A stretch of 56,393 nucleotides of DNA from CBDCWT01 sp965223305 (GTDB lineage: Bacteria; Planctomycetota; Planctomycetia; Pirellulales; Pirellulaceae), in assembly GCA_965223305.1 (NCBI GenBank), contig CBDCWT010000087.1, forward strand, positions 1 through 56,393, given 5' to 3'. The position numbers and the translations under genes were made by a program. Below, in pieces: positions 1 to 9,000 of the stretch. How positions within the stretch are numbered: position 1 is the stretch's first letter; each line of letters opens with the position of its first letter. Below the pieces are notes generated by a model. It had not been told where the DNA came from. It saw nothing but the letters and a program-made list of their open reading frames with translations, and searched no databases.

Positions 1-2
1 TC

Positions 3-272
3 TGGCAAGAGATCTTGGGAGTGGATCAAGTCGGCATCGACGATCGTTTCTTTGACCTGGGCGGTGATTCGATTCTCACGTTCGAACTACTCATGCAGAT
101 CAAAGAACGTCTTGGATTTGATGTGTCGGCGGCGGCGCTGTTCCGTCACCCCACGATTGCAGGGCTACTCGCCCACCTCGAAGGACCAGCTGACGATTCG
201 CTGCGGAACGCCAGTGTGAAACGAGGAGCGATGCAACGCAGGGCGCTCGCTCGGAGGGTTGGCCGGCGATGA
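3..272 (+). CDS. C-terminal fragment of a PKS/NRPS protein: carrier (PCP/ACP) domain
   Basis: This gene enters from the left edge, so only its last ~89 codons are visible. The reading frame is open from base 3. It encodes one carrier domain with the phosphopantetheine attachment motif GGDSI (Ser near base 70), preceded by the typical IDDRFFDLGG lead-in and followed by FRHPTIAGLL. A GGDS core is usual for peptidyl carriers at the end of an NRPS module, although it also occurs before PKS modules. The basic tail ends at a TGA that overlaps the next start codon as ATGA, so translation of the following KS-AT protein is probably coupled. What the upstream part of the protein does cannot be seen. 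Confidence 0.9.
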   Translation, partial: WQEILGVDQVGIDDRFFDLGGDSILTFELLMQIKERLGFDVSAAALFRHPTIAGLLAHLEGPADDSLRNASVKRGAMQRRALARRVGRR

Positions 273-3064
273 GCGGAGCGTTGTTTGATCACACTGACCC
301 GGCCGTCGCCATCATCGGCATGTCCGGTCGTTTTCCAGGCGCCGAAAACATCGAGCAGCTGTGGACCAACCTCTGTGAAGGCGTCGAGTCGATTTCGCGA
401 TTTACAGATGAGGAGCTTGATCCCTCGGTCAGTAAGAACGAGCTGCAGCACGCGGACTACGTACCAGCCCGGGGGATTCTATCGGACACCGACCGGTTCG
501 ACGCTGCATTTTTCGGCGTGAGTCCCCGTGAAGCCCAGGTCATGGACCCTCAGCAGCGGCTCGGCTTGCAAACGGCCTGGGCGGCGATGGAATCGGCCGG
601 CTACGTGCCGGACGAGTACGACGGGTTGATTGGCGTCTACGCAGGAATGGCCAACAACACCTACTACCCACAGCGAGTTGCTGGGCGTCCAGACCTAGTT
701 GCCCGTTTGGGTGAGTTTCAAACTATGCTGGCGAACGAGAAGGACTTTCTCGCCACGCGAATTTCTTACAAATTGGGGCTCACCGGCCCCAGCGTCAGTG
801 TCTACACAGGTTGTTCGACCTCGCTCGTCGCGGTGTGCCAGGCTTTCCATAGTTTGCTGGGCTACCAATGCGATCTGGCGCTCGCGGGCGGAGTCACGCT
901 GTTCGTTCCACAGAAGAGTGGCTATGTCTGGCGCGAGGGCGGAATCCAGTCCAAAGACGGGCATTGCCGGCCTTTCGACCGCAACGCATCGGGTACCGTC
1001 TTCAGTGAGGGCGCTGCGATGGTGGTGCTCAAGCGGCTACCGGAGGCGATCGAGGACGGTGACCAGATCTATGCCGTGTTGCGCGGCGCGGCGATGAACA
1101 ACGACGGCGCCGCGAAGCAGAGCTTTGCGGCTCCCAGCGTCGAGGGGCAAGCGGCAGTCGTATCGATGGCGCACGCTGAAGCTGGCATCGAGCCAACGTC
1201 GATCGGTTACGTCGAGACACACGGCACCGCCACCCAACTTGGAGATGCCGTCGAGATTGAGGCACTCAAGCTGGCCTTCGGCGCGCAGCCACCGCCGGGC
1301 CAGGTTGCCCTCGGATCGATCAAGAGCAATCTGGGGCACTTGGTGTCAACCGCCGGTGTTGTGGGTCTGATCAAAGCGGCGCTCATCGTCCAGCGCGGCA
1401 AGATCCCACCCACACTCCACTTCGAGGCGGCGGGCGCGGAGTTGAACTTGACGGACAGTCCGTTTTTCGTCAATCCAAAGTTGCTCGATTGGCCCGGCCA
1501 GTTCAGCCCTCGCCGTGCGGGAGTCAGTTCTTTTGGAATCGGCGGGACCAACGCGCACGTTGTGGTGGAAGAGCCGCCGCAGCGGGCTGCCGCCCCAGAG
1601 TCGACGCGGCGTGGACACCTGCTTTTGCTGTCTGCCAGATCAAAGTCGTCGCTCGAGCGGGCCGCAGAGAACTTGAGGGATTATCTGGGGCGCCACCCCG
1701 GCCAGGATCTGGCCGATGTGGCTTATACCCTTCAGTCTGGGCGAAAGACGTTCCGTCACCGCCGGGTCTGCGTCGTACCGGATGCGACCGCCGCCATCGC
1801 CGCCTTGAAAAAACCGGAGAGCGAGCAACTTGCCACGGAATCGCCAGCGGAGCTCACCTTCGCTTTTCCCGGCCAGGGCGCACAGTACCGGCGGATGGGG
1901 CACGCCCTCTACGAGTCGGAGCCGGTTTATCGGAGTGTGATTGACGAGTGCGCGAAGATCACGGCACCTTTTCTTGAGCGGAACTTGTTGGAGGTCATAT
2001 TCGGGGAGGCACAAGATACTGGCTTACTGGACGACGTCGTTGCCGGTCCCCTAGCTCTGATAGCGACGGAGTATGCGGTGGCGCGTCTTTGGCAGAGCTG
2101 GGGCGTCCAACCAGCGCGGATAATCGGGCACAGCACCGGCGAGCTGACCGCCGCTTGTTTAGCGGGCGTCTTCAGCCTCGCCGAATTGCTCGAGGCGGTC
2201 TATCGACGCGGTACGCTCCTCCGTCAACTGCCGGCAGGACAGATGATGGCTGTGGCGCTGTCGCACGATCAGCTGCGAACTCGCCTGGCACCTCCTCTGT
2301 CGCTGGCGGCGGACAACGGGTCTCAGCAGTGTGTCGTATCCGGACCGCCCGCCGCGATGCAGCAGCTGCAGCAGGCCTTGGCGGCAGAGGGAGTGAGCTA
2401 TCTGCCGGTCGACTCGTCCCGCGCCTACCACAACCCGCTGCTTGAAGAGGCGGTGTCGGCGACCGCTGAGATCTTCACGCACGTCCAACTGAGTCCTCCC
2501 CGCACTCCTGTCCTTTCGACGGTTACGGCAGACTGGCTGACGGATGACTTAGCGACGGACCCGAGTTACTGGGCCAATCACATGTGCGCGCCGGTCCGAT
2601 TTCGTGAAGCGACCGACGTCCTGCTCGCTGGAGAGCCGGTTGCCATTTTGGAGGCGGGGCCAGGCTGCGGGTTGACCAGCTTGGTCCGTCGTTCCATGCC
2701 GCGCGGCGGCGCCTCTTGGGCCATGCCGTTGATGGGCGAAAGCGCCGATCGGCTGGCGGTGTGGAATTCTGTGTGGCGGGCGCTGGGGCAGCTGTGGCTA
2801 TCGGGGCGGGCGATCGATTGGAAGTCCTTCCATACGCACGAAAGCAGACGACGTATAGCGCTCCCGACCTACGCCTTCGATCGATCCCGCCATTGGATCG
2901 ACCTTGATGACGAGGAAGGGTCCGACGAACGGTCGGCCGAGCTCGCAGACGCCGCTCAAGAATCGACGACGTCGACCGCTGTCGATGAACACAACTGGTC
3001 CGAGATCGAAGATCGCGCGCGGCAGAGGCTGACCGCCATGTCTCAGACGCGTCAGGGGAAATGA
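269..3064 (+). CDS. Type I polyketide synthase, KS-AT didomain without a carrier
   Basis: 931 aa. The ketosynthase covers about residues 12-430, with catalytic Cys182 in TGCSTSL, His318 in ETHGTATQ and His357 in SNLGHL, so the C-H-H triad is intact. The acyltransferase covers about residues 530-840, with FPGQGAQ and the active-site motif GHSTGE (Ser622). At the specificity position it reads SRAYHN, where malonyl-selective domains normally have HAFH, so the extender unit is uncertain although the general-base His is kept. The protein ends about 60 residues after the post-AT motif DRSRHW. It has no ACP, KR, DH or ER, which is unusual for a cis-AT module. It starts inside the stop of the preceding carrier protein (ATGA), and the next PKS begins 18 bp downstream. 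The carrier it loads must be supplied by a neighbouring protein. Confidence 0.93.
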   Translation: MSGALFDHTDPAVAIIGMSGRFPGAENIEQLWTNLCEGVESISRFTDEELDPSVSKNELQHADYVPARGILSDTDRFDAAFFGVSPREAQVMDPQQRLGLQTAWAAMESAGYVPDEYDGLIGVYAGMANNTYYPQRVAGRPDLVARLGEFQTMLANEKDFLATRISYKLGLTGPSVSVYTGCSTSLVAVCQAFHSLLGYQCDLALAGGVTLFVPQKSGYVWREGGIQSKDGHCRPFDRNASGTVFSEGAAMVVLKRLPEAIEDGDQIYAVLRGAAMNNDGAAKQSFAAPSVEGQAAVVSMAHAEAGIEPTSIGYVETHGTATQLGDAVEIEALKLAFGAQPPPGQVALGSIKSNLGHLVSTAGVVGLIKAALIVQRGKIPPTLHFEAAGAELNLTDSPFFVNPKLLDWPGQFSPRRAGVSSFGIGGTNAHVVVEEPPQRAAAPESTRRGHLLLLSARSKSSLERAAENLRDYLGRHPGQDLADVAYTLQSGRKTFRHRRVCVVPDATAAIAALKKPESEQLATESPAELTFAFPGQGAQYRRMGHALYESEPVYRSVIDECAKITAPFLERNLLEVIFGEAQDTGLLDDVVAGPLALIATEYAVARLWQSWGVQPARIIGHSTGELTAACLAGVFSLAELLEAVYRRGTLLRQLPAGQMMAVALSHDQLRTRLAPPLSLAADNGSQQCVVSGPPAAMQQLQQALAAEGVSYLPVDSSRAYHNPLLEEAVSATAEIFTHVQLSPPRTPVLSTVTADWLTDDLATDPSYWANHMCAPVRFREATDVLLAGEPVAILEAGPGCGLTSLVRRSMPRGGASWAMPLMGESADRLAVWNSVWRALGQLWLSGRAIDWKSFHTHESRRRIALPTYAFDRSRHWIDLDDEEGSDERSAELADAAQESTTSTAVDEHNWSEIEDRARQRLTAMSQTRQGK

Positions 3065-3082
3065 AGCATCGGGGCAACGCTC

Positions 3083-6000
3083 ATGGAACATGTTGAAGGT
3101 ATCGCGATCGTCGGTATGGCCGGCCGGTTTCCAGGTGCCAACAGCACCAGCCAACTGTGGGACAATCTCGTACTGGGGAAGGAGAGTATTACCTTCTTCA
3201 CCGACGAACAGTTGGCGGCAGTAGAACATGATTACGAAGCGGTGCGTGCGAACTCGCAGTATGTCCGAGCGAGGGGCGTAATCGACGGCATTGAGGAGTT
3301 CGACGCGAAGTTCTTTGGTTTCAGCCCCAAAGAAGCCCGCTTGCTCGATCCCCAGCAACGAGTGTGGTTCGAGTGTGCTTGGGAAGCGTTGGAAGACGCG
3401 GGTTGCGACCCGCACCGATTCGAGGGACCAATTGGCGTCTTTGCGGGCAGCGGCTACCTGACTTCGTATTTGCTGCACAACCTCTGTGCCGATCGAGCGG
3501 CCCTGGAGGATCTCGTTCGGCTGCGCGACCCCGACGCTTTTCATGCCATCATCTGCAACGACAAGGACTTCCTCCCGACCCGCACTTCCCATTTGTTCGA
3601 CTTGCACGGTCCGAGTATCAACGTCCAAACAGCTTGTTCGACATCCTTGGTGGCTGTGGCTCAAGCCTGCCAGAGCCTCGCGATGTTCGAGTCCGATGTT
3701 TGTTTAGCAGGAGGTATTTCCATTCAACTGCCCCAGGACCGGGGCTATCTCGTCCAGCATGGCGGCATGGATTCACCCGACGGACATGTCCGAGCTTTCG
3801 ACGCGCGGGCAGGGGGAACGGTATTTAGCAACGGCTCCGGCGTGGTCGTGCTGAGACGGCTAAAGGACGCTATCGCGGACAACAACCACATTTACGCGGT
3901 CATCAAGGGCTGGGCCGTCAACAACGACGGAGCGCAAAAGCAGAGCTACGTTGGGCCAAATCCGCAGAGCCAGGCTGAGGTTGTGGCGGCCGCGCAATCA
4001 GTGGCCGGCTTTGACGCCGAAACGATTACCTATGTCGAAGCTCACGGCACCGCGACCCAAGTGGGGGACCCCATCGAGATCGCCGCGCTCACCCAGGCCT
4101 TTCGGCGGCATACTGATCGCCGTGAGTTTTGCGGAATCGGTTCGTTGAAGAGCAACCTGGGACACTTAGATGCGGCGGCTGGTGTGGCCGGTTTGATCAA
4201 GACGTCGCTGTCCTTGCAACATAAGCAACTCCCTCCCAGTCTGCATTTCGAGCAACCGAATCCGCAGATCAACTTCGCCGACAGCCCCTTCTATGTCGTC
4301 GATCGGCTAACTGAGTGGGAGTCGCGCGACGGTACACCGCGGCGGGCCGGCGTCAGCTCGTTCGGTGTCGGTGGTACCAACGTACACGTCGTCTTGGAAG
4401 AGGCGCCGGTCGTGGAACCGCAGCCGGTGTCGTCGCGTGATTGGCAGCTGGTTGTCTACTCCGCGAAGACCGCGGCGGCGCTGGGAATGCAGGCAGAACA
4501 ACTGTCAGCACATCTTAGTGATCAGCCCCAGCAGGCGCTGGCCGACGTGGCCTATACGTTGCAGCAGGGCAGAACGGCTATGCGAGCGAGGCAGTTTGCT
4601 GTCTGCCGGGACCTGGAAGACGCGAGCGCGCGATTGAACGAGTCGGCAAGCCGGCAGCAGTCGTTGCCTGCTATCGACTCACCGTCGATCGTGTTCATGT
4701 TTCCCGGACAGGGTTCACAGTTTGTCAACATGGCGCTCGAATTGTACCGAGGCGAGCAGGCCTTTCGGACAGCGCTTGATGAGTGCTTGCGAATACTCAG
4801 CGAGTCAGTGGGATTGGAATTGCGCGAGGTGCTCTTTCCAGCGAGTGATGCATGCGCCGACGCAGGCGATCGCCTGCGACAGACCCGTTACGCGCAACCG
4901 GCGCTGTTTTCCATCGAGTATGCTTACGCCGCGTTGTTGGCAGAATGGGGAGTCACGCCGGCGGCTATGATCGGTCACAGCGTCGGTGAATTTACGGCCG
5001 CCCATCTGGCAGGTGTCTTCACGTTGGAAGACGCGCTCAGGCTCCTGGTTGCCCGCGGTGCACTCATGCAGCAGCAACCGGCGGGGAAAATGTTGGCCGT
5101 TCCGTTAAGCGAATCAGAAGTTCAGCCGTATCTGAAGGGTGACGTTGTGGTCGCCGCCTGCAACGCCCCTGACATGACTGTCTTGTCGGGAACATCAGCA
5201 GCGGTCTCGCAGCTGGTGCGGACTCTGCAGGATCGAGATGTGTCGACCATTCCACTGCAGACTTCGCATGCTTTTCATTCTCCGATGATGGATGCTGTCC
5301 TGCCGCAGTTTGCAGAGGTCCTTTCACGAACGGCACTCAGCGCACCCACTCTGCCGTTCATCTCTAGCTTGACCGGCCAGTGGATCACTGCCGAACAAGC
5401 TTGTTCGGCAGAGTATTGGACTCGCCAGCTCCGGCAAGCCGTGCGTTTTCGCGAGGGGATCGAGCATCTGGTCCAGGAACCAGGGCGGCTGCTATTGGAA
5501 GTCGGTCCGGGTACGGCACTCACGTCGCTAGCTCGGCGGCAGAAGAAAAGATCTAATTGGCTGGCTATTCCCTGCTCGCGACGCCCCTCGGACTCGAAGT
5601 CCGAAATGGCTGCACTGCTGGAGGCCGTCGGCGAGCTATGGCGACACGGCGCCCCGATCGACTGGGAGGGGCTCCACGGGCAGCGCAACCACAGAAAAGT
5701 ACCCCTACCTACCTATCCGTTTGAACGAAAACGGTTTTGGGTGGATCCTCCGCGGACGTCCGCAATGCGCACCGAGCAAGCACCTTTTGACCAAACTCCG
5801 CCTGATGGAGAGAGCAACATGATCCGGGCATCAACCTCTAATTCAGAGGATTCCACCCAACAGGTTCAACCGGCGGAAGCCCGCCGCGACTACCTAGAGA
5901 AGCAGTTGATCGAGATGATCACGGACCTGTCGGGAATCGAACTCGAGCCGTCGGAATCCGGCGTGCCCTTCGTTGAACTCGGCATGGATTCGCTCTTTCT

Positions 6001-9000
6001 CACGCAACTCAGTACAGCTTTGCAGGGCAAGTTTGGAACCGGCATCAAATTCCGACGATTGATGGAAGATGTTGACACCGTCGCCGCACTGTCGGATTAC
6101 TATGACCAACAACTCCCCGCAGATGCGTTTCAACCACCGGCACCTGAGGCTACTGAGCCGGCCGCTCCCGCCGCCGAGGTTGTCCCCGAGGGTCAGCAGC
6201 TAACTCCTCCCGCTCAACCGCCGGTTGCCCCGACAGTCACCTTAGGACCGGCCGCTCAGATTGCTCCGACGAACTCGGTTGCGGAGTCGATCATTCAGCA
6301 GCAGCTGGCGCTGATGGCCAAGCAGATCGATCTACTGGGCGGATCGGGTGGCCAAGCGTCGCAAGATGCTCTTCGCATGGTTAGCGAAGGGTCGATCGCG
6401 CCCTCTGCGGCGACCCCTTCTCCCGCGCAACGAACTGGGCCGTCCACCGCGCCGCCCGACAGCAGCAAGCCGGCCCAGGAAGAAGCGCCTTCTCTGGCGA
6501 AGAAGCCGTTCGGAGCCAGCGCTCGCATCAGCACGACCGGCAGCGACGATTTGACCGGTGATCAACGACGGTTTCTGGAAGAGTTCATCAGCCGTTATGC
6601 TGCGCGAACCAGAGAATCGAAGCGGTTTACACAACGGCATCGGCGGCACATGTCCGATCCGCGCGCCGTCAGCGGATTCACGCCACTTTGGAAAGAGATC
6701 GTCTATCCGATTGTCGTCAACAAATCTCAGGGGGCGAAGCTCTGGGACTTGGACGGCAACGAATACGTTGATTTGACTTGCGGATTCGGCTCGAACTTCC
6801 TGGGGAACTCGCCCCCATTCATCGTTTCTGCGCTCTCCGAGCAGCTGGATACCGGATACGAAGTTGGTCCACAGCATCCACTGGCTGGCGAGGTCGCGGA
6901 GCTCATGGAACGCATGACCGGTATGGAGCGTTTCGCGTTTTGCAATACCGGATCGGAAGCGGTGATGGGAGCCGTCCGACAAGCGCGTACTGTGACCGGG
7001 CGACAGACGGTTGTCATTTTTGCGAACTCGTATCACGGGATCTGTGATGAGGTGATCGTACGAGGCGCTCGAAATTGCCTGTCGGTACCCGCGGCACCAG
7101 GTATTCCTCGCAGTAAGGTCGAAAATGTACTGGTACTGGACTATGGAGCCGACGAATCGCTGGAGATCATTCGTGAACGGGCGGGCGAATTAGCCGCCGT
7201 GTTGGTCGAGCCCGTGCAAAGCCGTCGCCCCGATCTGCAACCTGCCGAGTTTCTTCACAAACTAAGAGCACTGACAGCGGAACGAGACATTGCTCTTATT
7301 TTCGACGAGGTGATCACCGGATTCCGCATCAGCCCGGGTGGAGCGCAAGAGTACTTTGGGATTCGAGCCGATCTAGCAACGTATGGGAAGATCATCGGCG
7401 GAGGGCTTCCATTCGCGGCAATCGCTGGCAATGCCCGCTATATGGACGCCCTGGACGGGGGCTACTGGGACTTTGGCGACGAGTCCTTTCCCGAAGCGGG
7501 TGTCACCTACTTTGCGGGCACTTTCGTACGCCACCCACTGGCACTCGCAGCGGCGAAGGCATCGCTCGAGCATCTCTTGGAGGAAGGGCCGGCGCTGCAG
7601 CAACGGCTCAACGCGAAGACGGAGAGCCTCGTCGCCCACTTGAACGGGTATTTCGAGTCGGTTGCTGCGCCGCTGAGGCTCACCAACTTCGGGTCGCTTT
7701 GCAGAGTGGCGGTTTCCGAGGACGTGCCACATGGGAGCCTCCTCTACTACCTCTTGCGGGACAAGGGCATCCACATCTGGGAAGGGTTCGGGTGCTTCCT
7801 GACTACCGCTCATCAAGATGAAGACATCGCGCACGTCATCGCGGGTTTCGAACAGAGCGTCGCAGAAATGCAAGCGAGTGGGTTTCTTCCCGGGTTGGCT
7901 GCTTCTGGAGCGGGGCCAGAGCGAAATGGGGCGCATCGCGTCCCTCACGACACGTCTCAGACGCGTGCTCCACTAACGGATCCCCAACGAGAAGTCTGGT
8001 TCGCGTCGCAGATCAGTGACACTGCCTCTTCCTCGTATAACGAGTCATTTGCGCTTCGGTTGCAGGGTTCGCTGAACTTCGAAGTGCTGCGGCAAGCGAT
8101 TGACGCCGTGATCCGGCGCCATGATGCGTTGAGTGTGAGGTTTGATGCGGAAGGGAGCGAGCAAATACGAACGGCCGACGCTTTGCCAGACTTCCAGTTG
8201 ATCGATCTTGCGGATGTTGCACAGGCAGAGCAGGACCAGCGGATACGAGAGGTTTACGCCAGCGAGGCGTGCGACGACTTTGACCTGGCTCGGGGTTCCT
8301 TGGTCCGTTTTAGGTTGATCAAGTTCGCTGCCGATGACCACACGTTGGTGACGACGGCGCACCATATTGTCTTCGACGGTTGGTCAGGCGGTGTTTTTGT
8401 CGAAGAGTTGGGCGCGGTGTACAACGCGTTGCTCCGCGGAGATGCAATTGGGCTCGACGAAGCACCGAGCTTCCTGGCGTATGCCCAAGACGAAGCCGAA
8501 CGCTACAAGACCGCCGAGTACCGCAAGTCGCTGGACTTCTGGAAATCGACGTTCCCTGACGGCGGCCCGCTTCTCGAGCTGCCCTGCGATCACGCCCGTC
8601 CGTCCACCAGGACGTATCGCGGCGACACCGTCCGCTGGGAATCCGATCCAGCCCTTTTCAGGGCGCTCAAAGGCCTAGCAGCTCGGCAAGGTACGACAGT
8701 CTTCACCCTGATGCTCGCTGCGTTCAAAGTTCTCCTGCACCGTCTCTCTGGGCAGGGTGACCTGGTGGTCGGTGTTCCGACGGCGGGTCAGGCACTCTAC
8801 GACCAGGAGTGGCTGGTGGGCCATTGTGCGAACATCATCCCGTTACGGACGCAGGCAGATTCCGGTACATCGTTTGTAGACCACTTACAGGCAGTCAAGA
8901 GTGGATTGCTAGATGCTCAGGAGCATCAGCAGTGTACGCTGGGAGCGATTCTCCGAGAGGTTCCGCTCGACCGTGTTCCAGGCCGGGCTCCGCTCGTCGA

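Noticed and set aside
2523..3664. Long antisense ORFs inside the PKS genes
   Set aside because: GC-rich PKS genes routinely give long shadow frames; the sense domains are unambiguous.
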